A DNA stretch of 64,000 bases from Changshengia sp963803165 (GCA_963803165.1 CAWDLK010000003.1:124001-188000), one strand, 5' to 3'. Shown: positions 46,228-55,508, counted from the first letter of the stretch. The notes: generated by a model not told the origin, from the letters alone. Numbers and translations are program-made.

Positions 46228-46926
46228 TCACCCCAAGCGGGGGCGACGAAGGCCGGTGATCTCCCGGACCTCGCCCGCCTCGTCCCCCACCAGCACCAGG
46301 TCGGTCATGCCCAGGAAGAGGCCGTGGCCGACCACCCCGGGGATCGCGTCGAGCCGCCGGGCCAGCCCCTCGGGGTCGTCGAGCGCGTCGAAATGGCCGT
46401 CCCCCAGGAGGTTGCCCGAGTTGCTCACCTCGGGCGCGCCGCCGGCGCCGGTCCGGAGGGTGAAGGGGACCCCACACTCCGCCTCGAGGGCCGCGAGGAT
46501 CTCGTCCTCGCCGAAGCGGAGGATCTCGACGGGGACCGGGCCGCGGAGCTGGAGGACCAGCTTGCTGGGGTCGGCGACCACCACGTAGCGCCGGGCGGCG
46601 GCGGCGACCACCTTCTCCCGGACGTGCGCCCCGCCCCCGCCCTTGATGAGCCGGAGCCGTGGATCGACCATGTCGGCCCCGTCGACCGCGAGATCGAGGC
46701 CGCGATGGTCGAGCTCCACCACCTCGATGCCGAGCTGGGCGGCGAGCCGGGCGCTCCCCTCCGAGGTGGGCACCGCCTCGACGCGGAGCCCGGAGCGCAC
46801 CGCCTCGCCCACCGCGACGATGAACCAGTGGGCGGTGGAGCCGGTCCCTAGCCCGATCCGCATCCCGTCGCGCACCAGCCCGGCAGCTGCCCGCCCGGCG
46901 GCCTCCTTGGCGCGATCGGAGCTCAC
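46228..46926 (-). CDS. rpiA: Ribose-5-phosphate isomerase A
   Basis: A 232-residue enzyme with all motifs of RpiA: GLGTGSTAHWFI (phosphate loop), PTSEGSARLAAQLG, LDLAVDGADMVDP (catalytic Asp), LIKGGGGAHVREKVVAAAA (catalytic Glu/Lys region) and SNSGNLLGDG. It interconverts ribose 5-phosphate and ribulose 5-phosphate in the pentose phosphate pathway. GTG 46926 has no ribosome site, but TAGGCT lies exactly six bases upstream, so a leaderless transcript is likely. Confidence 0.96.
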   Translation of the reverse strand: MSSDRAKEAAGRAAAGLVRDGMRIGLGTGSTAHWFIVAVGEAVRSGLRVEAVPTSEGSARLAAQLGIEVVELDHRGLDLAVDGADMVDPRLRLIKGGGGAHVREKVVAAAARRYVVVADPSKLVLQLRGPVPVEILRFGEDEILAALEAECGVPFTLRTGAGGAPEVSNSGNLLGDGHFDALDDPEGLARRLDAIPGVVGHGLFLGMTDLVLVGDEAGEVREITGLRRPRLG

Positions 46927-46957
46927 CGGCGCAGCCTAGCAGCCTCGAGGGGGCGAG

Positions 46958-47281
46958 CTACGAGACCAGCCGGCCCTTGAGCCGCATCTCGTCGCGGCCC
47001 GGCGCGCCGCCGAGGGGCTGGCGCATGAACCGCTCCTGGGCGGCGAAGACCGCCTCCACCATGTCGGCGGGGGTCGCCTCCTGGGTGACCGCCACCCCGC
47101 GGCGGCGGAGCTGGGCGAACACCCGCGCCGGCAGCGGCTGGCCGCGGAGGTTCATCTCCTCGATCTCGATCAGGAGCCCGTCGAGCTCGCAGAGGATCTC
47201 GCGGCGGCGGGATCGGTAGGTCTCAGTCTCGGAAGCCCACTGGAGCTGGTTGAGGACACGGTTTCTGACGAATGTGGCCAT
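46958..47281 (-). CDS. Hypothetical protein, 107 aa
   Basis: A charged helical protein: RNRVLNQLQWASETETYRSRRREILCELDGLLIEIEEMNLRG looks like a long amphipathic helix pair, followed by VFAQLRRRGVAVTQEATPADMVEAVF. The Arg-rich turn (YRSRRREIL) suggests contact with nucleic acid or a phosphate surface, but no family was recognised. GGGAG lies before the ATG at 47281. About 100 bases upstream is an inverted repeat that may regulate it. Confidence 0.65.
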   Translation of the reverse strand: MATFVRNRVLNQLQWASETETYRSRRREILCELDGLLIEIEEMNLRGQPLPARVFAQLRRRGVAVTQEATPADMVEAVFAAQERFMRQPLGGAPGRDEMRLKGRLVS

Positions 47282-47373
47282 GACTGCTCCCTGGACGGCC
47301 GCCTGCCCGGTGGATGGTGGGATGTGGAGGTGGGGACATCCGGGTGGCTGGACCTTCCACTGGGCGATGTTAT

Positions 47374-47392
47374 CCAAGTGGGCAGCACTTGG
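47374..47392. promoter_or_regulatory. Inverted repeat upstream of the 107-aa gene
   Basis: CCAAGT-N7-ACTTGG is a perfect 6-bp dyad in AT-richer sequence, between the 107-aa gene and the end of lipB. It may be an operator; no matching regulator was identified. Confidence 0.4.
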
Positions 47393-47491
47393 CTAGTGCT
47401 TTCTTTGCAATGCGCCGGGAACTCGTCAGGATCGGCGAGAACTGAGCGCTCCCATTCCGGGCTCAGCCGCCGCGGGCCGGAGCGGGTCCGC

Positions 47492-48232
47492 TCAGGCCGC
47501 CATGGCCAGGACCAGCCTCTCCAGCTCAGTGCCGGCCGGCACCGGCTCGGCCCCCACCGCGGCGGCGAGCTCGGCGGCGAGATCGCCCGACACTGCCTCC
47601 GGGGTGAGGCCGGTGACGCCCTCCCTCTCCATCGAGGTCACCCCCGCGTCCGAGATGCCGCAGGGGACGACGTGGGAGAACCAGCGCAGGTCGGTGCAGA
47701 CGTTGAGGGCGACCCCGTGCTGGGTGACCCCGGCGGCCAGCTTGACCCCGATGGCGGCCAGCTTGGCACCCCCCACCCAGGCGCCGGTGTAGCCGGGGCG
47801 ACGCGCGGCCGCGATCCCGTGGCGGCCGGCGGTCGCGATCAGCGCGGCCTCCAGGGCCCTCACGTAGGCGACGGCGTCGCCGCGCTCGGGGTCGTCTCGC
47901 ATCGGGAACGCGTCCGCCAGCCGCAGGATCGGGTAGCCGACCAGCTGCCCGGGACCGTGGAAGGTGACCGATCCGCCGCGGTCGACCTCGATGCACTCGG
48001 CCCCCAGGGCCCGCAGGGCCTCAGCACCGGCCCCGAGATGGAGGCTCTGGGCGTTGCGCCCCACCGTGTACACGGGCGGGTGCTCGAGCAGCAGCAGGCA
48101 GTCGTCGATCTCACCGGCCGCCCGGGCGGCGGCCAGCCGGCGTTGGAGGGCCCACGCCTCCTGGTACGGGACGGTCCCCAGCCAGAGGTGGCGCAGCCGA
48201 CGAGGCGCGGCCATCGGGTGCGCCCCGCTCAC
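47492..48232 (-). CDS. lipB: Octanoyltransferase LipB
   Basis: A 246-residue enzyme with LLLLEHPPVYTVGRN, RGGSVTFHGPGQLVGYPI (the conserved RGG-x-x-T-x-HGPGQ-x-V-x-YP block), GGAKLAAIGVKLAAGVTQHG with the catalytic Lys, and HVVPCGISDAGVTSM with the catalytic Cys. It transfers octanoyl from acyl carrier protein to lipoyl domains. GTG 48232 overlaps the lipA stop (GTGA). Its target is most likely the E2 protein encoded at 54113-55474. Confidence 0.96.
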   Translation of the reverse strand: MSGAHPMAAPRRLRHLWLGTVPYQEAWALQRRLAAARAAGEIDDCLLLLEHPPVYTVGRNAQSLHLGAGAEALRALGAECIEVDRGGSVTFHGPGQLVGYPILRLADAFPMRDDPERGDAVAYVRALEAALIATAGRHGIAAARRPGYTGAWVGGAKLAAIGVKLAAGVTQHGVALNVCTDLRWFSHVVPCGISDAGVTSMEREGVTGLTPEAVSGDLAAELAAAVGAEPVPAGTELERLVLAMAA

Positions 48233-49188
48233 ACCGTCGCGGCGGCGGCCACCTGGCCGGCGGCGTGGTAGCTGGAGCGGACCAGGGGGCCCGACTCCAC
48301 GTGGCCGAAGCCGAGGCGCAGCCCGTAGGCGCGCAGCCCGGCGAACTCGTCCGGGTGCCAGAAGCGGATCAGGGGGTGGTGCTTGAGCGACGGACGGAGG
48401 TACTGGCCGATGGTGACGATCTCGACGCCGTGCTCCAGGAGGTCGCGGAGCAGGGCGTGCACCTCCTCGAGATCCTCCCCCAGCCCCACCATCAGCCCGC
48501 TCTTGGTCCGCGACCCGGGCGCCATCTCCTTGGCGGCGCGGAGCACCCCGAGGGAGCGGCGGTATCCCGACCTGGGTCGCACCCGGGGGTAGAGGCGGGT
48601 CACGGTCTCCATGTTGTGGTTGAAGATCTCGGGCCGCTCGGCGACCACCGTGCGGACCGCCTCCAGGTCGCCCTGGAAGTCCGGGGTGAGGACCTCGACC
48701 GTGGTCCCCGGGGAGAGCCTGCGGATCTCGCGGATGGTGGCGGCGAAGATCGACGCCCCTCCGTCGGGCAGGTCGTCACGATCGACCGAGGTCACCACCG
48801 CGTGGCGGAGCCCCATCCGGGCCACCGCCTCACCCACCCGGCGCGGCTCGTCGGCGTCGACGTCGCCGCCACGGCGGCCGCTCTTGACCGCGCAGAAGGC
48901 ACAGGCGCGGGTGCAGGTGTCGCCCAGGATCATGAAGGTGGCGGTGCCCGAGTTCCAGCATTCCCCGAGGTTGGGACAGCGCGCCTCCTGGCAGACCGTG
49001 ACCAGCTGCTTCTCCCGCATCAGCGAGTGGAGCTGCTGCACCCCCTCCCCCACCGGCGCCCTGACGGTGAGCCAGGGGGGACGGCGGTCGACCCCCGGGG
49101 GGAGGAGCTGCTGCCAGGTCGGCCGCGCACCGGCACTCGGGGCCGGCGCGTCCAGGGTGCCCACGGGCACGAGCGGGATCTCCTGCAT
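48229..49188 (-). CDS. lipA: Lipoyl synthase LipA (radical SAM)
   Basis: A 319-residue radical SAM enzyme. CQEARCPNLGEC binds the auxiliary 4Fe-4S cluster, and TCTRACAFCAV is the CX3CX2C site of the SAM cluster. NHNMETVTRLYPRVRPRSGY and GLMVGLGE are further LipA motifs, and RSSYHA near the end supplies the conserved Ser of the RSSY motif. It inserts two sulfur atoms into octanoyl chains made by LipB. GAGG lies shortly before the ATG. The gene leads a two-gene operon with lipB. Confidence 0.97.
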   Translation of the reverse strand: MQEIPLVPVGTLDAPAPSAGARPTWQQLLPPGVDRRPPWLTVRAPVGEGVQQLHSLMREKQLVTVCQEARCPNLGECWNSGTATFMILGDTCTRACAFCAVKSGRRGGDVDADEPRRVGEAVARMGLRHAVVTSVDRDDLPDGGASIFAATIREIRRLSPGTTVEVLTPDFQGDLEAVRTVVAERPEIFNHNMETVTRLYPRVRPRSGYRRSLGVLRAAKEMAPGSRTKSGLMVGLGEDLEEVHALLRDLLEHGVEIVTIGQYLRPSLKHHPLIRFWHPDEFAGLRAYGLRLGFGHVESGPLVRSSYHAAGQVAAAATV

Positions 49189-49325
49189 GACCTCGCCCCA
49201 CGTTACCCCACGCGGCAGGCCGCGCGGGTCCCAGCCGCCTCACAGGGACCGGCCGCCCCCCGGCGGCCCGGCCGAGCCGGGACCGGCTCACCCGCCACCA
49301 CCGGCCGAGTCGCACAATCCCTCTC

Positions 49326-50948
49326 ATGGCCAGAGTTGAGATCCCTGTCAACGAACCGGTCCAGTCGTACGCTCCGGGGTCGCCGGAGCGGCGCAGCCTG
49401 CAGCAAGCCCTCGCCGCGATGCGGGGGGCGGCCCCCCGGGAGCTGCCGATGCACATCGGGGGCCGGGCGGTCGAGGGGAGGGCCGGCACCCTCCCGGTGC
49501 GCGCCCCCCACCAGCACGCCCTCGAGCTGGGCCGGGCGAGCCAGGCGACCGTCGCCGACGTCGGGGCCGCCGTGGACGCCGCCCTCGAGGCCGGCCGCGA
49601 GTGGTCCCACACCACCCTCGAGGAGCGGGCCTCGGTCTTCCTGCGGGCGGCCGATCTGCTCGCCGGCCCCTGGCGCGACCGGATGAACGCCGCCACCATC
49701 CTTGGCCAGAGCAAGTCCGTCTACCAGGCGGAGATCGACGCCGCCTGCGAGCTGATCGACTTCTGGCGGTTCAACGTGCACTTCGCCTTCCGGCTGCGCG
49801 AAGACCAGCCGCTCAGCTCGAGGGGCGTCTGGAACCGGACCGAGCTGCGCCCCCTCGAGGGGTTCGTGGTGGCGATCACGCCCTTCAACTTCACCTCGAT
49901 CGCCGGGAACCTCCCGGTGGCGCCGGCGATCATGGGCAACGTTGTGGTCTGGAAGCCGTCGGTGACCCAGATGCTCGCGGCCACGGCGATCATGGAGCTG
50001 CTCGAGGAGGCGGGGCTCCCGCCCGGGGTCGTCAACATGGTGACCGGCCACGGAGCCGGCGTCCTCGACGCCGCCATCTCCCATCCCGGCCTGGCCGGGA
50101 TCCACTTCACCGGCTCCACCGCCACGTTCCGGGGGCTCTGGCGCGAGGTGGCCGGCAACCTCGACGGTTACCGCACCTACCCGCGGCTGGTCGGCGAGAC
50201 GGGGGGCAAGGACTTCGTCCTCGCCCACGAGAGCGCCTCGCCGGAGGCGCTCCTGGTGGGCCTGCTCCGCGGGGCCTTCGAGTACCAGGGCCAGAAGTGC
50301 TCGGCGGCCTCACGCGCCTACGTCCCCCGCCGGCTCTGGGAGGAGCTGCGCGGGCCGCTCGCCGCGGCGACGGAGGCGATCCCCATGGGCGACCCCGCCG
50401 ACTTCACCACCTTCATGGGCGCGGTGATCGACGAGCGTGCCTTCCGCAAGCACGAGGCGGTGCTGAAGTCGGTGGCGAAGGACCCCTCCCTCCACCTGGT
50501 GGCGGGGGGTGAGTGCGACGACAGCGTCGGCTGGTACGTCCGGCCGACGATCATCGCCACCGACGATCCCCATCACGAGCTGATGGAGCGTGAGCTGTTC
50601 GGCCCCATCCTCACCGTCCACCCCTACGACACCGACTGGGAGACGGCGCTCGAGCTGGTCGACCGGACCTCCCCGTACGGCCTTACCGGGGCGATCTTCG
50701 CCACCGAGCGGCGGGCCATCGACACCGGGATGCGCGCCCTGCGCCACGCCGCCGGCAACTTCTACGTCAACGACAAGCCGACCGGAGCCGTGGTGGGCCA
50801 GCAGCCCTTCGGCGGCGCCCGCCAGAGCGGCACCAACGACAAGGCGGGCTCGGCGCTCAACCTGCTGCGCTGGGCCGCGCCCCGCTCGCTCAAGGAGAAC
50901 TTCGTCCCCGCCGTGGAGTGGCGCTACCCGCACATGGATCCCGACTGA
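49326..50948 (+). CDS. pruA: L-glutamate gamma-semialdehyde (1-pyrroline-5-carboxylate) dehydrogenase
   Basis: A 540-residue aldehyde dehydrogenase. VNEPVQSYAPGSPER at the N-terminus is typical of P5C dehydrogenase, FVVAITPFNFTSIAGNLPVAPA is the cofactor region, VGETGGKDFVLAHESA contains the general-base Glu, and YQGQKCSAASRAYVP contains the catalytic Cys. It converts glutamate semialdehyde to glutamate in proline breakdown. No proline dehydrogenase gene is adjacent, so it is a separate PruA rather than fused PutA. CACAAT seven bases before the ATG suggests a leaderless mRNA. Confidence 0.95.
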   Translation: MARVEIPVNEPVQSYAPGSPERRSLQQALAAMRGAAPRELPMHIGGRAVEGRAGTLPVRAPHQHALELGRASQATVADVGAAVDAALEAGREWSHTTLEERASVFLRAADLLAGPWRDRMNAATILGQSKSVYQAEIDAACELIDFWRFNVHFAFRLREDQPLSSRGVWNRTELRPLEGFVVAITPFNFTSIAGNLPVAPAIMGNVVVWKPSVTQMLAATAIMELLEEAGLPPGVVNMVTGHGAGVLDAAISHPGLAGIHFTGSTATFRGLWREVAGNLDGYRTYPRLVGETGGKDFVLAHESASPEALLVGLLRGAFEYQGQKCSAASRAYVPRRLWEELRGPLAAATEAIPMGDPADFTTFMGAVIDERAFRKHEAVLKSVAKDPSLHLVAGGECDDSVGWYVRPTIIATDDPHHELMERELFGPILTVHPYDTDWETALELVDRTSPYGLTGAIFATERRAIDTGMRALRHAAGNFYVNDKPTGAVVGQQPFGGARQSGTNDKAGSALNLLRWAAPRSLKENFVPAVEWRYPHMDPD

Positions 50949-51043
50949 CCGGGTCGCGCCACCTCGGCACAGCCGGCGACCAGGGCCGCCGCTCCTCCCT
51001 GCCGCGAGCCGCTCGGAGCGGCGCCTCCGGGTAGGCTGGGGGC

Positions 51044-52003
51044 GTGGCAAGGATCCCCCGCCCGCCGCGGCTGGGCGCACTGCTGGCATCGAGCCCCCCG
51101 CTCAGCCTCCTGCCGATGCCGCTTCGCGATCGGACACCCGAGGCCGGCCTCTTTGGTCCCGGGTCGGTGACCTGGCGGGTGATCCGGGAGCCGATCCTGG
51201 TGGTGGGTGGCGCCCGCGCGCTGCTGCTCCAGACCGCCCACCCCCTGGTCGCCGAGGGCGCCATCGACCACAGCACCTACCGCAGCGACCCCTACGGCCG
51301 GCTGCTGCGCACCCTCGAGTGGGTCGCCGTCTGCTCCTTCGGCACGACCGCCGAGGCGCAGGCCGCGTGCCGGCAGGTCAACCGGCGCCACGCCCGGGTG
51401 AAGGGGCGGCTGACGCGCGGTCACTCCACCGCCGAGCACCGCCCCGAGAGCGAGTACACGGCCCGCAACCCCGAGCTGCTGCGCTGGGTGCACGCCTGCT
51501 TCGTGGACACTCTGCTGGTTGCCCACGACGCCCTGATCGGCGGTCTCGACGACCGGGAGCGCGACCGGATGGTCCGCGAGTGGAACGGGGTCGCCGCCCT
51601 GATGGGCGTGCGGGCCCGCGACCGCTTTCAGAGCCGGGCCGAGCTCGCCGAGTACGTGGCGACCGAGATCGCCTCCGGGCGGGTCGCTCCCGGCGCCGGC
51701 TCCCGGGAGGTGGCGGCCACGGTGCTGGCCCCTCCCCTGCCCGGCCTGCTCGCGCTCCCGGCCACCCGGCTGTTCGCCCTCGGGACCATCGGCCTGCTTC
51801 CCCCCGAGACGCGGACCGGTTACGGCTTCCATTGGAGCCCAGCACACGAGGCAGCCCACCGGGCCCTCTGTGCCGGGCTGCGGACCGTCCACCCCGGCCT
51901 GCCCCGGCAGCTGCGCATCTCCCCGGCGTACGACTGGGCGGTGCGGCGGCTGCGGGGCACCCTCTCGCCCGGGCGGACAGCGGGAGAAGACGCGGCCGCG
52001 TAG
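51044..52003 (+). CDS. MpaB-like oxygenase (DUF2236 family)
   Basis: A 319-residue protein. SVTWRVIREPILVVGGARALLLQTAHPLVAEGAIDHSTYRSDPYGRLLRT spans the family core, including the motif QTAHP-x-VA-x-x-x-x-DHS with the probable haem-ligand His; RRHARVKG and ELLRWVHACFVDTLL follow. Members of this family (fungal MpaB, rubber oxygenase-related proteins) bind haem and oxidise hydrophobic substrates. No signal peptide is seen. TAGGCT six bases before GTG 51044 and no ribosome site indicate a leaderless transcript. Substrate unknown. Confidence 0.8.
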   Translation: MARIPRPPRLGALLASSPPLSLLPMPLRDRTPEAGLFGPGSVTWRVIREPILVVGGARALLLQTAHPLVAEGAIDHSTYRSDPYGRLLRTLEWVAVCSFGTTAEAQAACRQVNRRHARVKGRLTRGHSTAEHRPESEYTARNPELLRWVHACFVDTLLVAHDALIGGLDDRERDRMVREWNGVAALMGVRARDRFQSRAELAEYVATEIASGRVAPGAGSREVAATVLAPPLPGLLALPATRLFALGTIGLLPPETRTGYGFHWSPAHEAAHRALCAGLRTVHPGLPRQLRISPAYDWAVRRLRGTLSPGRTAGEDAAA

Positions 52004-52056
52004 CCGGCGGAGGAGCACCGGCGTAATGCCGTCGGCGGCGGCAGCGTATACCCGGT

Positions 52057-53169
52057 GTGAGAGGGACTTCGCGAGCTGTCGCGATGGTTGGAGTCGCACT
52101 CGCCGCCGTGGTCGCCGCGGGCGCGGTGCTGCTCGCCCTCGACCTGCGATCGTCGAGCGGCGGGGCCACCGGCAGCGCCTCGTCGCCGGCCACCGCCTCC
52201 GCGTCCCAGCTCGTCTCCCCTCCTCCCAGGGGCAGCACGCCACTCCTGACACCCTCCCCCACCTCGGCCATCCCCCTCCCCGGCATCAGCTCCACCGTGT
52301 CGGCCGCACCGCCACTCGCCGTCCATGCCAGCTGGACCAACCGGGGACAGCTCATCGCGCGCAACTACCAGGGCGCCGTGGTCGGAACGTTCTCGATGAA
52401 CACTGACTTCGCGGGCTACTACGGCTACCTGGTGTCACCGGACGGCTCCAAGGTCTACCTCGGCGACGGCGCGATCATGGGGATCGACGGCGCCCAGCTC
52501 GGCGCCGTCCCCACAGCGGAGATCGCCTCCCCTGTCTGGGCCGATGCTTCCGATCACCTCTGCGGGATGGACCAATCCAGCGACCTCCTCGAGGTCACCG
52601 TGGCAGGGGCAGTCGTCAGCAGCACGCCGGTCGGCACGCGCGACGCAAATGTGGTGGGCTGCAGCCCGGGCGCGGATCGAGCCGTGGTGCTCACCTCGGA
52701 GGGGAGCCAGGTCACCGCCGCACTGGTGGTCCGCCTGTCCACCGAGACGGTCCTCGCCACCCATCCCACCACCGACTACGGATCCGCCAGTCACGACTGC
52801 CAGCTCTTCGCCTCCGACGGCCCGGGGGGCGTCACCCTCCGCAACGTGGCCACGTGGGCTGTGGTCGGCGCGGTTGTCCGAGAGTCGGGCTCGCCCGCGC
52901 CCGGAACGACCTCGATCGCGATGGCGACCGGGTTCTCGTGGGACGGCTCGCGGATCACCCTCATCGCCTCGGTCAGCCCACCGGATGTCATGACCTTCGT
53001 CGTCTCGCTCTCCGATGGGGCCACGCTTCTCCAGAGCACCAACCTCGGCCAGGGAGAGGTGGGGACGACCGTCATCCCTCTGGTGGGCACCTCGGAGTAC
53101 CTCCTCTCCCAGGACAGCGGCGCTTACCTGCTCGGCAGCGCCGGGCAGCTCACCGCCCTCCCCGGCTAG
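52057..53169 (+). CDS. Membrane-anchored secreted protein with beta-propeller-like domain
   Basis: A 370-residue protein with one N-terminal helix (residues 8-29) serving as signal anchor, a Ser/Thr/Pro-rich linker to about residue 90, and an extracytoplasmic domain of repeated four-strand units: YLVSPDGSKVYLGDG, VVGCSPGADRAVVLTS, GFSWDGSRITLIAS and YLLSQDSGAYLLGS. The spaced S-x-DGS pattern is typical of WD40-like or lactonase-like propellers. GTG 52057 is used; ATG 52084 would cut into the anchor. No enzyme motif was recognised. Confidence 0.65.
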   Translation: MRGTSRAVAMVGVALAAVVAAGAVLLALDLRSSSGGATGSASSPATASASQLVSPPPRGSTPLLTPSPTSAIPLPGISSTVSAAPPLAVHASWTNRGQLIARNYQGAVVGTFSMNTDFAGYYGYLVSPDGSKVYLGDGAIMGIDGAQLGAVPTAEIASPVWADASDHLCGMDQSSDLLEVTVAGAVVSSTPVGTRDANVVGCSPGADRAVVLTSEGSQVTAALVVRLSTETVLATHPTTDYGSASHDCQLFASDGPGGVTLRNVATWAVVGAVVRESGSPAPGTTSIAMATGFSWDGSRITLIASVSPPDVMTFVVSLSDGATLLQSTNLGQGEVGTTVIPLVGTSEYLLSQDSGAYLLGSAGQLTALPG

Positions 53170-53186
53170 ACGCCAGGACTGCGGGA

Positions 53187-54038
53187 TCAGCCCAGGGAGC
53201 GACGCGCGTACTCCTCGAAACTTGTGGGTGGTCGACCGAGCAGCCAGCCCAGGACGTTGGGGTTGCCGGTGATCCCGTAGCGGCCGTAGTGATCGAAGAG
53301 GCGGACCATCGCGTCGCGCCGCCAATCGTCCTCCTCGGTCGGCCGCTCCCCCGCTGCACCGGAGAACGCATGCGCCACCGGCACCCGCTGCGCCACCACC
53401 GGCCGGCCTGAGATCGCCTCGACGACAGCGGCCAGCTCGCGGGCGCTGAGGTAGTCGCTGCCGCAGAGCTCGTAGGTCGCGAAGTGGTGCCGCGGGTCGC
53501 CGACCACCAGTGCCGCGACCTCGGCCACATCCTCGAGGTCCACGTGCGCGAGCGGGGTGTCGAGGTCGAATGGCTGGGGCAGGACGCCCCGCTCCACCAC
53601 GCCTCGGACGTCGATGTTCTGCATGTAGTGCATCGGCTGCAGGATCGTGAAGGGGATCCGGGAGAGCAGCACAGACCTCTCCACCGCGAGCTTCGCCTGG
53701 TGGTTGAGCAGCGGCTCGAGCTGGGGGTGCGTCACCGACAGCTGGACCAGGTGAGCGACCCCGGCACGGCGGGCGGCGGCCACCACCGCGTGACCCATCT
53801 CCGCCTCGCGCGGGTGCATCGGCGGCCCGATGTGCACGACCGCCTCGACGCCGTCGACGGCCCGGGCCACGGCACCGAGGTCGAGCATATCTCCGGCGAT
53901 GGTCTCCGCTGCGCCCAGCTCCTCCAGGCGCATGACATCGGGGTCGACGTCGAAGGCGCGGACCGTGTGCCCTCTCCGGACCAGCGCCGGCACGATGCTG
54001 CGGCCGGTGCGCCCGGCGGCGGCGGTGACCAGGATCAC
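53187..54038 (-). CDS. NmrA-like NAD(P)-binding oxidoreductase (atypical SDR)
   Basis: A 283-residue Rossmann protein. ILVTAAAGRTGRSIVPALVRRGHTVRAFDVD is the dinucleotide fold with the G-x-x-G-x-x-G-like AAGRTG loop, followed by MLDLGAVARAVDGVEAVVHIGPP. It lacks the YxxxK catalytic pair of classical SDRs and shows a C-terminal YELCGSDYLSARELAAVVEAISGR region as in NmrA/HSCARG-like proteins, which sense or use NADPH. It ends 18 bases from the convergent propeller gene. Function is not certain. Confidence 0.8.
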   Translation of the reverse strand: MILVTAAAGRTGRSIVPALVRRGHTVRAFDVDPDVMRLEELGAAETIAGDMLDLGAVARAVDGVEAVVHIGPPMHPREAEMGHAVVAAARRAGVAHLVQLSVTHPQLEPLLNHQAKLAVERSVLLSRIPFTILQPMHYMQNIDVRGVVERGVLPQPFDLDTPLAHVDLEDVAEVAALVVGDPRHHFATYELCGSDYLSARELAAVVEAISGRPVVAQRVPVAHAFSGAAGERPTEEDDWRRDAMVRLFDHYGRYGITGNPNVLGWLLGRPPTSFEEYARRSLG

Positions 54039-54112
54039 GACACCGCTACTCTACGTCGGCTCGACGGAGATCCCCGGGCCGAGACGCGGACCCGCCGGGC
54101 GCTGCGCCGGAG

Positions 54113-55474
54113 CTAGAGCAGGGTCGCGGTCTCGTCCAATCCCTCGAGCTGGCCCTTGACGTCCTGCAGGAAGCGGGCCGCCTGGAGGCCGTCGTTGATC
54201 CGGTGGTCGAAGCTCAGGCCTAGGTTCATGATCGGGCGGATCGCGATCATGTCGTCGACCACCACCGGCCGCTTGACCACCGCGTCCATGGTGAGGATCG
54301 CCGCCTGAGGCTGGTTGATGATCGCCTGGGTCATCACCGCCCCCAGCGCACCGGTGTTGTTGAGGGTGAAGGTGCCGCCCTGGATCTCGTCGAGCTTGAG
54401 CCGGTTGGCACGGGCCCGCTCGCCGAGGTCCGACATCGCCTGGGCCAGCCCGGCCACGCTGAGGCGGTCGGCGTTGCGCAGCACCGGCACCACCAGGTTC
54501 TCCTCCAGGGCGACGGCGATGCCGAGGTGGATGTCGTGCTTGAGCACGAGCCCGGCGTCGCTCCACTGGGCGTTGAGGGTGGGGCGGCGGCGGAGCGCCT
54601 CGACGACGGCGCGGGCCACGAAGGGCAGGTAGGTGAGGGAGATCCCGTAGCGCTCCTGGAAGGCGGCCCGGCTCCTCTCCCGAAGGCGCACCACCCGGGA
54701 CATGTCCACCTCGACCATCAGCCAGGCGTGGGGCGAGGTCTGGCGGCTGCGCACCATGTGGTCGGCGATCGACCGGCGGACGGTGGTCATCGGCAGCAGC
54801 CGGTCTCCCTCCTCGGGGGTCGCCGAGGGTGCCGGAGCGACGGGGCTGGCCGGCAGGGGAGCCGGCGCGGCCGCCTGGGGGCCGGGGGCGGACGCCGCGG
54901 GGCCGGCGGCGCGGGCGGCGGCGTCCCGCCGCTGGACGTGCTCGAGGACGTCCTTCTTGGTGATCCGCCCGCCGATGCCACTCCCCCTCACCACAGCGAG
55001 GTCGACCTCGTGCTCGCGGGCCAGCATGCGCACCGCCGGGGTGACGTGCTGGTGGCTGAGCGCGGACCCCGCGCCGTTGGAGCCGGCGGTGGCCGGGGCG
55101 AGCGACGCCGGCGCGGCCGCCTGGGCAGCCGCAGCGGCGATCGGGCGCTCGGCGGGGGCGGGCGCCACCGGCACGGGCTGGGCCTGGGCCGCCGGCGCCG
55201 CCGGAGTGGGAGCGGGGGCCGCGGCCGGCGCGGCGGCGCCCTGCTCGATGGTGCAGATCGGCTGGCCGACGCTGACCACCGATCCCTCGACGGCGATCAC
55301 CTCTCCGAAGGTGCCGTCGGCGGGGGCGGGGATCTCGGCGTTGACCTTGTCGCTCGCCACCTCGGCGATCGACTCGTACCTGGCCACCGGGTCGCCCGTC
55401 TGCTTGAGCCAGCGGGCGATGGTCCCCTCGGTGACCGACTCCCCGAGCTGGGGCATGCTGACCGTCAGCGCCAT
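54113..55474 (-). CDS. bkdC: 2-oxoacid dehydrogenase E2 (dihydrolipoyl acyltransferase)
   Basis: A 453-residue protein with one lipoyl domain (MPQLGESVTEG, lipoylated Lys43 in ASDKVNAE), an Ala/Pro linker, an E3-binding domain (TPAVRMLAREHEVDLAVVRGSGIGGRITKKDV; core GSGIGGRI), a second Ala/Pro linker, and the catalytic domain with FTLNNTGALGAVM and SFDHRINDGLQAARFL, where His and Asp of HxxxDG act in acyl transfer. The context with E1 and E3 genes supports a branched-chain type complex. GAGGGAG lies before the ATG, 34 bases after the E1-beta stop. Its lipoyl group would come from LipB/LipA. Confidence 0.93.
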   Translation of the reverse strand: MALTVSMPQLGESVTEGTIARWLKQTGDPVARYESIAEVASDKVNAEIPAPADGTFGEVIAVEGSVVSVGQPICTIEQGAAAPAAAPAPTPAAPAAQAQPVPVAPAPAERPIAAAAAQAAAPASLAPATAGSNGAGSALSHQHVTPAVRMLAREHEVDLAVVRGSGIGGRITKKDVLEHVQRRDAAARAAGPAASAPGPQAAAPAPLPASPVAPAPSATPEEGDRLLPMTTVRRSIADHMVRSRQTSPHAWLMVEVDMSRVVRLRERSRAAFQERYGISLTYLPFVARAVVEALRRRPTLNAQWSDAGLVLKHDIHLGIAVALEENLVVPVLRNADRLSVAGLAQAMSDLGERARANRLKLDEIQGGTFTLNNTGALGAVMTQAIINQPQAAILTMDAVVKRPVVVDDMIAIRPIMNLGLSFDHRINDGLQAARFLQDVKGQLEGLDETATLL

Positions 55475-55508
55475 GGGTTCGGCTCCCTCAATTCGGATGT
55501 GCTCCGGG

